A stretch of 64,000 nucleotides of DNA from Asticcacaulis sp. SL142 (lineage in GTDB: Bacteria > Pseudomonadota > Alphaproteobacteria > Caulobacterales > Caulobacteraceae), in NCBI RefSeq assembly GCF_026625745.1, contig NZ_CP113061.1, positions 2,133,501-2,197,500 of the forward strand, given 5' to 3'. Position numbers and translations under genes: made by a program. The notes below the pieces were generated by a model. That model made no database searches. It was not told the DNA's origin and saw only the letters and a program-made list of their open reading frames with translations. Positions 1 to 7,968 of the stretch are shown here, one piece after another. Position 1 is the stretch's first letter. Each line of letters opens with the position of its first letter.

Positions 1-156
1 GCGCTCTATGAGGCAGGCACCAAGCTGGTCGTTCTGGCCGAGGCCGAACCGGCGGATCTCTACCCCAAGGGCGACGGCGCGTTTGAGTTCGAGCGTACGG
101 TGTCACGATTGGAAGAGATGCGCTCGGAAGCCTACCTTGATCGCGTGGCTCAATGA
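1..156 (+). CDS. zapE: Cell division ATPase ZapE (AFG1 family), C-terminal end only
   Basis: The window opens inside this gene; only the last 51 codons and the TGA stop are present. The visible tail (ALYEAG, then LYPKGDGAFEFERT and SRLEEMRSEAYL) matches my memory of the conserved C-terminus of AFG1/ZapE P-loop ATPases, where the FEF-RT-SRL-EM-S-YL pattern closes the protein. ZapE acts at the divisome in Proteobacteria, and relatives act in membrane-protein quality control. The Walker motifs lie outside the window, so the call rests on the tail alone. A strong dyad element follows directly after the stop. Confidence 0.75.
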   Translation, partial: ALYEAGTKLVVLAEAEPADLYPKGDGAFEFERTVSRLEEMRSEAYLDRVAQ

Positions 157-159
157 GAA

Positions 160-207
160 CTCCCCCTGTTGCAGGGGGAGCTGATATAAATCATTGATTT
201 ATATCAG
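160..207. repeat. Two adjacent perfect hairpins after zapE
   Basis: Positions 160-168 and 172-180 form a perfect 9-bp GC-rich stem with a 3-nt loop. Directly adjacent, 181-193 and 195-207 form a perfect 13-bp AT-rich stem around one base. A further partial copy of the G-run (207-213) follows. No clean T-run follows the hairpins, so this looks more like a dispersed intergenic palindromic element that may also stop transcription between the convergent zapE and serine hydrolase genes than like a simple terminator. Confidence 0.6.
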
Positions 208-236
208 AGGGGGTATCCCTTCTCTGAAAAAAGCAT

Positions 237-1361
237 TTAAATACAGTTATAAACACAATCCATCAGCCGTACCGAGCGCGGATCACCGATCAGGTAATTG
301 GATTGCCGGTTCATGGCATAGGCCGCCGACAGCTTCTTATCCGGATCGGCCATGACCATCGACCCGCCATTGCCGGAATGACCGACAGCGCGTTCGTTCT
401 TGCCGTAGATGAGAATGTTTTTATTGCGCAGGAAGCCTGCCGCCCACGACAGCTTAAAGGGCAGGACGCGGTCGGGGCCATAGACGCGTTCACGCAAGGC
501 CTGCCCTAACGCGCTCAAAGATATCACCCGATCCCCGCCGATAAAGCCGCCGGTGGCAATGATGTTCATGTACTTCGCCAGCGCTTCAGAGGTGGCATGA
601 CCGTTGGCGGCAGGCATTTCAAGCGAGCGCCACTCCGCCGATCCGCGACCGCCGGGGAAAGCGCCTTTGTTCAGAAACGCCGCTTTTTTGATGTCATCGA
701 CCTCACCGAAATTGGGCACGGTTGAGGGTTTTTGCAGGTCGCTGATCCTGTCAAATTCACTTTCGGGCGTGCCTATATAGAGATCCAGATCGTACTTACC
801 CGCAATATCCTCACGCAACGCCGTCCCCAGCGTGCGGCCATCGGCGCGTCTGAAAAGCTCGCCCAGCATAAAGCCGGTCGTATAGGGATGGTAACCTGAC
901 CCTTCGCCCGGCGTCCACAGCGGCGTTTGTTCGCAGATCGCCTCAAGCACCGCCGGAATATCGAACCACAGTTCCGGCGCGCGTGGCGGATCAAAACCCG
1001 GAATCCCGCCCTGATGAGAAATCAGTTGACCGAGCGTAATCTGATCCTTGCCGTTCTGACCAAATTCTGGCCAATAGCTGGCGACGGTGGCTTCATAATC
1101 CAGCTTACCCTGATCGACCAGCCGCGCGATCATCAGGGCGGTGACGGCCTTGGTCGAGGAAAACACCGGCACCAGTGTCTTATCGGTAAACGCAACCTCG
1201 CCGCCCCGGTCGACCGATCCAGCCCACAGGTCGAGGATCACCTCCCCGTCCTGCACCACCGTAAAGCGCGCCCCACGCTCATGACCTTCGGCAAAATTAG
1301 CCGCGAACGCATCTTTGACGGGGCCGAGATGAGCCGCTGCAAACCCGTGAATATCCGTCAT
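237..1361 (-). CDS. Serine hydrolase, class C beta-lactamase/esterase family
   Basis: The protein is 374 residues from the ATG at 1361. It carries the SxxK catalytic motif of penicillin-binding-protein-like hydrolases (S68-S-T-K71), a tyrosine-containing motif in SGYHPYTTG that fits the YxN position, and a C-terminal HSG box (GHSGNGG) where beta-lactamases have KTG. This is the family of EstB-type esterases, D-aminopeptidases and class C beta-lactamases; the substrate cannot be inferred. No signal peptide is evident, which argues for a cytoplasmic esterase rather than a periplasmic beta-lactamase. A TTG seven codons upstream is possible, but the ATG has an AAGGGG ribosome site just ahead of it. 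The gene is monocistronic and divergent from the next gene. Confidence 0.85.
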   Translation of the reverse strand: MTDIHGFAAAHLGPVKDAFAANFAEGHERGARFTVVQDGEVILDLWAGSVDRGGEVAFTDKTLVPVFSSTKAVTALMIARLVDQGKLDYEATVASYWPEFGQNGKDQITLGQLISHQGGIPGFDPPRAPELWFDIPAVLEAICEQTPLWTPGEGSGYHPYTTGFMLGELFRRADGRTLGTALREDIAGKYDLDLYIGTPESEFDRISDLQKPSTVPNFGEVDDIKKAAFLNKGAFPGGRGSAEWRSLEMPAANGHATSEALAKYMNIIATGGFIGGDRVISLSALGQALRERVYGPDRVLPFKLSWAAGFLRNKNILIYGKNERAVGHSGNGGSMVMADPDKKLSAAYAMNRQSNYLIGDPRSVRLMDCVYNCI

Positions 1362-1501
1362 GAAACTGTTCCCCTTAACCAACAGACTTGTGTTTATCCC
1401 GCGTTGCCAAAAACAGCAATAATGATGACCTGCAATATTGTTATGGCGACGGAAAGGGGCTCTAATGGCGTTAAACCAGCAGAGAATAACGGGAGCTATT
1501 C

Positions 1502-2302
1502 ATGACCAATTTCCATCGGATGTTCGGCGCAGCCCTCATGGGGGCGGCCATAGTTTGCGTAAGCGCACCGGCTATGGCCGAAGATGCAGCCCTGAAAGCC
1601 GCCGCCTCTGGCGCGTGGCGCGCGCCTGAAAATGCCGCCCGCGATCAGTACCGCCATCCGGTCGAAGCCCTGACCTTCTGGGGCCTTAAACCCGGCATGA
1701 CCGTGGTTGATGTCAACCCTGGCAACAAAGGCTGGTGGACCGAGATTCTGGCCCCCTACGCCAAGGCAACCGGCGGGGCCTATGTGGCAGCCGTCGGCAA
1801 TGTCGCCAACTATTCTGCCGGTGATCCGGCCATCATGGGCGATGTCAAAGCCTATACCCTGTCGCCCACGGTCAATGAAGTCCCGGCCGGTTCGGTCGAT
1901 ATGGTTCTGGTGGCGCGCTATTTCCACAACTGGGCCCGTCAGGACGGCACAACCGATGCCTATATGAGCGCGTTCAATACCATGCTTAAGCCCGGTGGCA
2001 TTTTAGCTGTCGAACAGCACCGCGCCCCGGAAGGCTCAGACCCGAAGGCCGGCACCGGCTATGTACCGGAATCCTATGTGATCGAAGCCGCAAAAAAAGC
2101 CGGGTTTGAACTGGTCGCGAAATCCGAAATCAACGCCAACCCCAAGGACACCAAAGACCATCCGTTTGGTGTCTGGACGCTTAAGCCCATTCGCACAAGT
2201 GCGGCCCGTGGTCAGGAACCCGCCGCGGACTTTGACCGCGCCAAATATGATGCGATTGGCGAGTCCGACCGCATGACCTTGAAGTTCAAAAAGGTGAAGT
2301 AA
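1502..2302 (+). CDS. Exported class I SAM-dependent methyltransferase-like protein
   Basis: The 266-residue protein begins with a classical signal peptide (positive N-terminus, hydrophobic core, AMA cleavage site at about residue 26). The remainder resembles the predicted methyltransferases of COG4798: a helix around residues 38-60 (W-AP-NAARD-YRHP), then a Rossmann-like strand GMTVVDVNPG at the SAM-binding position, and a later LKPGG-LAVEQH segment. A GGGAG ribosome site precedes the ATG. SAM is not known to be available in the periplasm, so either the protein lost catalysis or the signal is a membrane anchor. A strong terminator follows. The function is unknown. Confidence 0.75.
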   Translation: MTNFHRMFGAALMGAAIVCVSAPAMAEDAALKAAASGAWRAPENAARDQYRHPVEALTFWGLKPGMTVVDVNPGNKGWWTEILAPYAKATGGAYVAAVGNVANYSAGDPAIMGDVKAYTLSPTVNEVPAGSVDMVLVARYFHNWARQDGTTDAYMSAFNTMLKPGGILAVEQHRAPEGSDPKAGTGYVPESYVIEAAKKAGFELVAKSEINANPKDTKDHPFGVWTLKPIRTSAARGQEPAADFDRAKYDAIGESDRMTLKFKKVK

Positions 2303-2376
2303 ACACCGCCCTGATAAGTTCCTTACAAACAGACCGCGCCGGATATTGTGATACCGGCGCACAAGATACAGCTCTT

Positions 2377-2415
2377 ATGGCGTGTTAAGGTTTGCCCTTA
2401 ACACGCCATTTTTTT
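2377..2415 (+). terminator. Rho-independent terminator after the methyltransferase-like gene
   Basis: A perfect 14-bp stem (2377-2390 with 2396-2409) and a 5-nt loop are followed by a run of seven T. It separates the exported methyltransferase-like gene from the DUF3597 gene. Confidence 0.85.
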
Positions 2416-2440
2416 AACGCGCATTCCAAGGAGCCGGATC

Positions 2441-2833
2441 ATGGGTATTTTCTCAAAAATCAAGGACGCTATTTTCGGAAAGAAAAAGGCGGCACCTACG
2501 CCAGCGGCACCTTCCGCACCGGCAGCGGCGCAACCCGCGCCGACCGTGGCCCCCGCGCCGGTTGAGGTGATGGAACCCGTCGATGTCGAAGCCATTATGG
2601 AACAGTTGGCCAAAGACTATGGTCAGCCGTCAAACTGGCGCACCTCGATCGTCGATCTGATGAAGCTACTTGATCTTGATTCCAGCTATGCAGCGCGTAA
2701 AGAACTGGCCGAAGAGCTTGGATTCAGCGGGGCTTATGATGGCTCAGCCGATGACAATATCTGGCTGCACAAACAGGTCATGAAAAAGCTGGCCGAAAAC
2801 GGCGGCAAGGTGCCGAATGAATTAAAGGATTAA
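2441..2833 (+). CDS. DUF3597 domain-containing protein
   Basis: The 130-residue protein has an N-terminal MGIFSKIKDAIFGKKK segment, an Ala/Pro-rich linker at about residues 17-45, and a C-terminal helical domain from about residue 48 with the W-R-SIVDLMKLL-LD-S and ARK-LA-ELG patterns typical of DUF3597. The molecular role of this family is unknown; members are small cytoplasmic proteins. AAGGAG lies eight bases before the ATG, so the start is secure. It sits alone between a terminator and a convergent small gene. Confidence 0.85.
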   Translation: MGIFSKIKDAIFGKKKAAPTPAAPSAPAAAQPAPTVAPAPVEVMEPVDVEAIMEQLAKDYGQPSNWRTSIVDLMKLLDLDSSYAARKELAEELGFSGAYDGSADDNIWLHKQVMKKLAENGGKVPNELKD

Positions 2834-3114
2834 GGCGCTGTTTTGATGATGTTGATACCGGTATGTTTATCATTGAATAGCTGATCAGCACACCAAGCTG
2901 AGACGAGGCCGTTTAAGGCTGTTATTTCATCGTCATATTCTGTTAGTTCCGTGTAAACTTCATGTACTAAAGGTTTCACGTTTTGAGGCACCTTGTCCTC
3001 TAAAGGAAACGTTTGGCACCATTTTAATAAAGCTTGACGCTCGTCTTTAGCATTAACCTGACTAATATATGTGCCACCTTCGCATTCTACGATTATGGTA
3101 TAAAGTGCGTCCAT
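2830..3114 (-). CDS. Hypothetical 94-residue protein
   Basis: This is an acidic protein of 94 residues (MDALYTIIVECEGGTYISQ start) that I do not recognise. It has no signal peptide or membrane segment. Conserved-looking features are a beta-rich start (YTIIVECEGG-YISQV), an ALLKWC segment and a C-terminal WCADQLF, giving three cysteines. It converges with the DUF3597 gene and overlaps it by four bases. A longer reading with an upstream start would run through an inverted-repeat element and reads as low-complexity translation, so I reject it. The ATG and its GGAGGGGG ribosome site lie in the outer arm of that repeat. Confidence 0.6.
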   Translation of the reverse strand: MDALYTIIVECEGGTYISQVNAKDERQALLKWCQTFPLEDKVPQNVKPLVHEVYTELTEYDDEITALNGLVSAWCADQLFNDKHTGINIIKTAP

Positions 3115-3256
3115 TGCCCCCTCCGTCTGGCCTTCTGCCATCCACCTCCCCCGTAAACAGGGGAGGAGAAAGTCAGCATAATTCCTCCGCCCCTGCAAGC
3201 GTAGCTCTGCGGGGGAGGTGGCTTTTGAGCGTAGCGAGAAAGACGGAGGGGGCAAT
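3113..3256. repeat. Nested inverted-repeat element, about 144 bp
   Basis: Outer arms 3113-3128 and 3241-3256 are perfect 16-bp inverted repeats. Inside them, 3142-3152 and 3211-3221 are perfect 11-bp inverted repeats. The left end contains the ribosome-binding site and start codon of the small gene at 2830-3114. The structure resembles a miniature palindromic intergenic element; no coding capacity is evident. Confidence 0.7.
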
Positions 3257-3263
3257 CTGCAAA

Positions 3264-3297
3264 CAAAAAACCCCAAGCCGTTGGCTTGGGGTTTTTT
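3264..3297. terminator. Bidirectional terminator downstream of ahcY
   Basis: A 9-bp stem (3271-3279 with 3283-3291) and a 3-nt loop are flanked by A6 on the left and T6 on the right, so it can act on both strands. On the minus strand it lies about 50 bases past the ahcY stop. Confidence 0.8.
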
Positions 3298-3346
3298 AGT
3301 TTTCAATATCGAAAATACACTGAGCGACAGCGAAGGACTTTCGATA

Positions 3347-4738
3347 TTAGTATCTATAATGCTCCGGCTTATACGGGCCTTCGACCGGCACATTGATATA
3401 ATCGGCCTGCTCCTGATTGAGCATAGTCAGCTTAGCGCCCAGCTTTTCAAGGTGCAGAAGTGCGACCTTTTCATCCAGCTTCTTCGGCAGGGTATAAACC
3501 TGTTTTTCATAGGCCTTATTGTTGGTCCACAGCTCAATCTGCGCCAGGGTCTGGTTAGTGAACGATGCCGACATCACAAATGACGGGTGGCCGGTGGCGT
3601 TACCCAGATTGACCAGACGACCTTCGGACAAAAGGATGATCTTCTTGCCGTCCGGGAATTCGACGTGGTGCACCTGCGGCTTGATTTCGTCCCACTTGAA
3701 GTTCTTCAGCGACGCGACCTGAATCTCAGAGTCAAAGTGGCCGATGTTACAGACAATCGCGTTGTGCTTCATGGCGCGCATGTGCTCAAGGCGCAGCACA
3801 TCTTTGTTGCCGGTGGCGGTGACGAAAATGTCGGCCTGAGCGGCGGCGTCCTCAACCGTGCGGACTTCATAGCCTTCCATCGCGGCTTGCAAGGCGCAGA
3901 TCGGATCGACTTCAGTGACGATCACGCGCGCGCCGCCGTTACGAAGTGATGCGGCCGAACCCTTACCGACATCGCCATAGCCCAGCACAACCGCGACCTT
4001 ACCGGCCAGCATGACGTCAGTGGCGCGGCGGATAGCGTCGACCAGCGATTCGCGGCAGCCATAAAGGTTGTCGAACTTCGACTTGGTGACCGAGTCATTG
4101 ACGTTGATGGCCGGGAACGGCAGCTCGCCCTTTTGGGCCATCTGGTACAGGCGGTGGACGCCGGTGGTGGTTTCTTCCGATACGCCGATAATGGCGTCAC
4201 GGATGGCCGAATAGAAACCGGGCTTTTCCTTGAGATAGCGCTTCATGACCTTATAGAGCGCTTCTTCTTCCTCATTGGTCGGGTTGTCGAGCACGGAGGC
4301 ATCCTGTTCCGCTTTCGGGCCCAGAACGGTCAGCAGGGTCGCATCGCCACCGTCATCAAGGATCAGGTTCGGATAGCCGCCATCGTGCCACTCAAAAATC
4401 TTGTGCGCATAGTCCCAGTATTCTTCAAGGGTTTCACCCTTAATCGCAAATACCGGCGTGCCCTTGGCGGCAATCGCCGCGGCGGCATGGTCCTGGGTCG
4501 AGAAGATATTGCACGACGCCCAGCGCACTTCGGCGCCGAGGGCTTGCAGGGTTTCAATTAGCACACCGGTCTGAATAGTCATGTGCAGGGAGCCGGCGAT
4601 ACGCGCCCCTTTGAGGACCTGCTTAGGGCCATATTCTTCGCGGGTCGCCATCAGGCCGGGCATTTCGCCTTCGGCAATGTCCAGTTCCTTACGGCCCCAA
4701 TCGGCCAGGCCCAAGTCTTTTACAATATAGTCGCCCAT
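3347..4738 (-). CDS. ahcY: Adenosylhomocysteinase (S-adenosyl-L-homocysteine hydrolase)
   Basis: This cytoplasmic NAD-dependent enzyme splits S-adenosylhomocysteine into adenosine and homocysteine, clearing the product of SAM-dependent methylation. The protein is 463 residues from the ATG at 4738, the usual size in alphaproteobacteria. Visible family features are the N-terminal [11 protein letters not shown] segment, [15 protein letters not shown], the NAD-binding [10 protein letters not shown] loop, NCDD-equivalent [11 protein letters not shown], and the C-terminal YKPEHYRY. An alternative TTG eight codons upstream is less likely than the ATG, which has GAGGCG ahead of it. A 20-bp perfect palindrome lies about 70 bases upstream and is a candidate operator. 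Confidence 0.97.
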   Translation of the reverse strand: MGDYIVKDLGLADWGRKELDIAEGEMPGLMATREEYGPKQVLKGARIAGSLHMTIQTGVLIETLQALGAEVRWASCNIFSTQDHAAAAIAAKGTPVFAIKGETLEEYWDYAHKIFEWHDGGYPNLILDDGGDATLLTVLGPKAEQDASVLDNPTNEEEEALYKVMKRYLKEKPGFYSAIRDAIIGVSEETTTGVHRLYQMAQKGELPFPAINVNDSVTKSKFDNLYGCRESLVDAIRRATDVMLAGKVAVVLGYGDVGKGSAASLRNGGARVIVTEVDPICALQAAMEGYEVRTVEDAAAQADIFVTATGNKDVLRLEHMRAMKHNAIVCNIGHFDSEIQVASLKNFKWDEIKPQVHHVEFPDGKKIILLSEGRLVNLGNATGHPSFVMSASFTNQTLAQIELWTNNKAYEKQVYTLPKKLDEKVALLHLEKLGAKLTMLNQEQADYINVPVEGPYKPEHYRY

Positions 4739-4807
4739 AGGGTTCGCCTCATCTCGTTTCAAATGTTCCCTGCTTTATAACGGCAGACGCGAGACGATGC
4801 AATAAAG

Positions 4808-4827
4808 ATATAAAGATATCTTTATAT
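4808..4827. promoter_or_regulatory. Perfect 20-bp AT-rich palindrome upstream of ahcY
   Basis: The sequence atataaagat followed by its exact reverse complement occupies 4808-4827, with an extra aaagatat half-copy next to it. It lies upstream of ahcY on the minus strand and overlaps the stop codon of the ExoD-family gene (4822-4824). Its form and location fit an operator for an ArsR-type regulator of SAM/SAH metabolism such as SahR, but that link is from memory and unproven. Confidence 0.5.
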
Positions 4828-5475
4828 GGGAAAGTTTTGGGCAATCTGTTCGATCCAACCCACGCTGGCCTGGTACGCCCAGATCGTGAAATCAACGACA
4901 TAGTGGGCAAAGTAATAGACATAGGCTACGGCGCCTGCGGCCACCGAAAGCCCCGCCAGCATGAAGATACCATCACGTTGCAGGATGGCCAGCCCGGTCA
5001 GCACCACCGCCACCCCCGGAATGACATTGGCCCCCGGCATGGGCAGCAATAGGATCAGGGCCATGACCAGGGTTTGTAAACCCAGATAGATCATGGCCGG
5101 CCCGCGCGTCAGAAACACCCAGCGCGGTCGCGCCAGATATTCAACCTTACGCAATACACCCGCGCAGGCCTTAAGCACCTTTCGGAAATCCTCCCCCTTG
5201 AAATCCCAGCGCTTGACGAAGCCCGGCATCCACAAAGCCTTATGGTGCAGCAGCATCTGGATCGACGGCGGCAGCAGCAAAAGGCCAAAGACTGTTGATA
5301 TGCCCGGCACGTTGGGAATACAGATCGGCAGGGCCAGAATGATCAGCAACAAACCGATCCCACGCCCTTCCAGCCGCGCCAGCAGGTCACCGACACTGAC
5401 CCGGTCGCCATCAAGGCTGCCCGCCAGTTCATCAATGATTTGCGACGCCGGAATCCGGTGCTGGCCCTTGGGCAT
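4822..5475 (-). CDS. ExoD family membrane protein
   Basis: The 217-residue protein belongs to the ExoD family, named for a Sinorhizobium gene needed for normal exopolysaccharide production and alkaline tolerance. It has a soluble N-terminus (about residues 1-35, SQIIDELAG-DGDRVSVGDLL) and several hydrophobic segments: LLLIILALPICIPNVPG with the STVFGLLLLPPSIQ stretch, then IYLGLQTLVMALILLLP and a final FMLAGLSVAAGAVAYVYYF. The conserved LPxxIPxxPG pattern is present. I chose the ATG at 5475, preceded by GGGGAA; longer versions would run into the divergent bioB leader. Biochemical function is unknown. Confidence 0.85.
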   Translation of the reverse strand: MPKGQHRIPASQIIDELAGSLDGDRVSVGDLLARLEGRGIGLLLIILALPICIPNVPGISTVFGLLLLPPSIQMLLHHKALWMPGFVKRWDFKGEDFRKVLKACAGVLRKVEYLARPRWVFLTRGPAMIYLGLQTLVMALILLLPMPGANVIPGVAVVLTGLAILQRDGIFMLAGLSVAAGAVAYVYYFAHYVVDFTIWAYQASVGWIEQIAQNFPI

Positions 5476-5589
5476 ATCGTTCCCCACACTAAGGCGCACA
5501 GCAAAGAATAGTCTGGCTGATTTGGCAAGCCCGTTTGACCTTACGGGGCGTTTCGGTCTAATCCATCGATCAAAGAAGGAGACCGTCTC

Positions 5590-6579
5590 TTGGCCGACAG
5601 CGTACATCCCGTTCAGGTTTCAGTTCGTCACGACTGGTCAAAGGCGGAGATCGCTGATCTGTTTGACCTGCCGTTCATGGAACTGGTGTTCCGCGCGGCC
5701 ACCGTCCATCGTCAGAGCTTTGATCCGTCTGAAGTTCAGCTATCGCAGCTTTTGTCGATCAAGACTGGCGGTTGCGCCGAAAACTGCGGTTATTGCTCCC
5801 AGTCGGCCAGCTTTAAAACTGGCCTTAAGGCCTCAAAACTGATGCCCGTGGATGAAGTCTTGGCCGCCGCCAAAGCCGCCCGTGACAGCGGAGCGCAACG
5901 CTTTTGCATGGGGGCGGCATGGCGCGATCTGAAAGACCGCGATGTCCCGGCCTTGGCCACCATGATCGGCGGCGTCAAAGCGCTGGGGCTTGAGACCTGC
6001 GCGACGCTTGGCATGATCACGCCGGATCAGGCCAAAACCCTTAAAGACGCAGGCCTTGATTACTACAACCACAACCTTGATACCTCGCCCGAATATTACG
6101 ACAGCGTGGTCACCACCCGCACCTATCAGGATCGCCTCGATACGCTCGAGGCCGTCAAAAATGTCGGCATGAAAACCTGCTGCGGCGGCATTACCGGCAT
6201 GGGGGAGGCCCGCGCTGATCGCGTCTCGTTCCTGCATCAACTGGCGACCCTGCGCCACCACCCGGATTCGATCCCGATCAATAATCTGGTGCCGGTGGCA
6301 GGCACGCCTCTGGGCGATAAGGCGCGCATTGAGGGCGGCATTTCAGGGATTGAATTTGTGCGCACTATCGCCGTCGCCCGCATCGTTTGCCCGCACTCAA
6401 TGGTGCGGCTGTCGGCAGGCCGGAATGAGATGAGCGAGGAGCTTCAGGCCTTATGTTTCATGGCAGGAGCCAATTCGATCTTTGTTGGCGATCAGTTGCT
6501 GACCACGCCCAACCCTGAGCGTGGATCGGACGCCCATCTGTTTGCCGAACTGGGCCTTAAACCCATGACCATGGCGTAA
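5590..6579 (+). CDS. bioB: Biotin synthase
   Basis: This radical-SAM enzyme inserts sulfur into dethiobiotin to form biotin, the last step of the pathway. The 329-residue protein shows the CxxxCxxC cluster motif (C62, C66, C69 in [13 protein letters not shown]), the downstream [13 protein letters not shown] segment, [10 protein letters not shown] and [11 protein letters not shown], all hallmarks of BioB. The start is TTG at 5590 with AAGGAGA about eight bases upstream; no nearby ATG fits better. No other biotin gene is in the window, so it stands alone here, divergent from the ExoD-family gene and followed after about 90 bases by the first polysaccharide gene. Confidence 0.97.
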   Translation: MADSVHPVQVSVRHDWSKAEIADLFDLPFMELVFRAATVHRQSFDPSEVQLSQLLSIKTGGCAENCGYCSQSASFKTGLKASKLMPVDEVLAAAKAARDSGAQRFCMGAAWRDLKDRDVPALATMIGGVKALGLETCATLGMITPDQAKTLKDAGLDYYNHNLDTSPEYYDSVVTTRTYQDRLDTLEAVKNVGMKTCCGGITGMGEARADRVSFLHQLATLRHHPDSIPINNLVPVAGTPLGDKARIEGGISGIEFVRTIAVARIVCPHSMVRLSAGRNEMSEELQALCFMAGANSIFVGDQLLTTPNPERGSDAHLFAELGLKPMTMA

Positions 6580-6666
6580 CTATCCACCGCATCGCAGCAA
6601 GGGTTTACAGACCGTAAACACATCCGCCCTAAAGTCGCCCTATATCTGCGACAAAACCGGATCAGG

Positions 6667-7968
6667 ATGACCTTGCCCCCCGCCACGCCCGAAATGACTG
6701 GCCGTCCTTTAGTGTCCATTATTATGGCCAACTATCGCGGTGGCCGGTTTCTGAACGCGGCGCTGACCTCGGCCCTGTCGCAGACCGTGCGCGATATCGA
6801 AATCATCGTCTCGGATGATGCCTCCCCTGACAACAGTGTTGAAATTATTCGTGCCATCATGGCCGAAGACGACCGGGTCAGGCTGATCGAAGCGCCGGAA
6901 AATGGCGGCCCGGCCAGGGCCCGCAACCGCGCGCTTGATGCCGCTCGTGGCGAGTGGATCGCCATTGTCGATTCCGACGATTACCAGCACCCGCAACGGC
7001 TGGAGCGGCTTCTGGCTGCCGCCCGCGATCATAATGCCGATCTGGTGGCCGATGATCTCCTGCATTTCCATGATGACAACAGCCAGCCGATATCGTTCCT
7101 GATGCTGGATCATGGTTTGACCCAACCGTTTGACCTGACCACCGAGTTGTTTATTCGCGCCAATACGGCCCGCAGCGGACTGCCAACGCTGGGCTACATC
7201 AAGCCTCTGATCCGGCGGGAAAGCTTAAGCGCGCTGCGTTACGACACCGGTCTAAAGGTCGCCGAAGATTATGATCTGGTGGTGCGTCTGCTGGCGGGCG
7301 GAGCCAAAGGCTATGTCGTACCCGATCCGACCTATCTGTACCGTCGCCACGGCGGCTCGATCTCGCACCGCATGTCTAAGACAATCCTCACTGACATGAT
7401 CGATAATCATAACCGCTTTGTCGCGGACTGCGGCCCGTTTGATGCGCCGGTTCAGGCTGCGCTTAACGCCCGTATGAAGGGCATGGAAACCGATCTGGCC
7501 TATGAGCGGCTGGTCGCGGCCATTAAGGCGAAGCAGATGACTAAGGCGATTGGCATACTGGCCCGCGCCCCTGCCCTGATTGGGAATCTTTACCGCTCAT
7601 TGCGCGAACGCAGCGCCCGCCCAGAGGCCCTGCCATCCACTACCGCCTCTGCTGGCACGAAGGCTCAGGCCCTCATCCTGTGCGATAAAGCGCTGGGTGC
7701 GGATTCCCTCACCAGACTTAAAGCCCTTGCCATGCAACAGGAGGCTGATACATTCGCCACAGTCACTGTGCCTGACGGGTTTATGACGGAGCCGTTGTTG
7801 ACAGACCCTGCCACATACCGCGACCTTTGGAACCATGCCGAAAGGCTTGGCAATCCGGAAGCGCTGATCGTGGTGTGCGACGGACCGGCGGCGGTCAATG
7901 CGGCAGGGTATCTGCCGCGCAGAAACATAGCCGGACTTACCGGCACCAAAGAAAGACCTCTGTCATGA
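6667..7968 (+). CDS. Glycosyltransferase family 2 with C-terminal extension
   Basis: The 433-residue protein has an N-terminal GT-A fold: PLVSIIMANYRGG strand, nucleotide-binding IIVSDDASPDNS at about 47-57, GGPARARNRAL, and the DxD motif in VDSDDY (residues 102-105). A probable catalytic ED pair follows in VAEDYDLV. Beyond about residue 290 lies an extension of roughly 140 residues without a motif I recognise. It should transfer a sugar from a nucleotide donor to a lipid-linked polysaccharide intermediate at the inner membrane; donor and acceptor are unknown. The stop overlaps the start of the following polymerase gene (ATGA), which suggests translational coupling. This is the first gene of the polysaccharide locus. 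Confidence 0.88.
   Translation: MTLPPATPEMTGRPLVSIIMANYRGGRFLNAALTSALSQTVRDIEIIVSDDASPDNSVEIIRAIMAEDDRVRLIEAPENGGPARARNRALDAARGEWIAIVDSDDYQHPQRLERLLAAARDHNADLVADDLLHFHDDNSQPISFLMLDHGLTQPFDLTTELFIRANTARSGLPTLGYIKPLIRRESLSALRYDTGLKVAEDYDLVVRLLAGGAKGYVVPDPTYLYRRHGGSISHRMSKTILTDMIDNHNRFVADCGPFDAPVQAALNARMKGMETDLAYERLVAAIKAKQMTKAIGILARAPALIGNLYRSLRERSARPEALPSTTASAGTKAQALILCDKALGADSLTRLKALAMQQEADTFATVTVPDGFMTEPLLTDPATYRDLWNHAERLGNPEALIVVCDGPAAVNAAGYLPRRNIAGLTGTKERPLS

Noticed and set aside
927-1505. Plus-strand open frame of 192 codons opposite the serine hydrolase
   Set aside because: The serine hydrolase on the minus strand has catalytic motifs; the plus-strand frame does not match any family and overlaps the next gene's ribosome site.
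3115-3393. N-terminal extension of the 94-residue gene to a 187-residue protein
   Set aside because: The extension would translate the inverted-repeat element, a terminator and the end of ahcY; it has no family pattern and the ATG at 3114 has a ribosome site.
5476-5607. A 44-codon N-terminal extension of the ExoD-family gene
   Set aside because: It would overlap the bioB start and is not part of the ExoD family; the ATG at 5475 is adequate.
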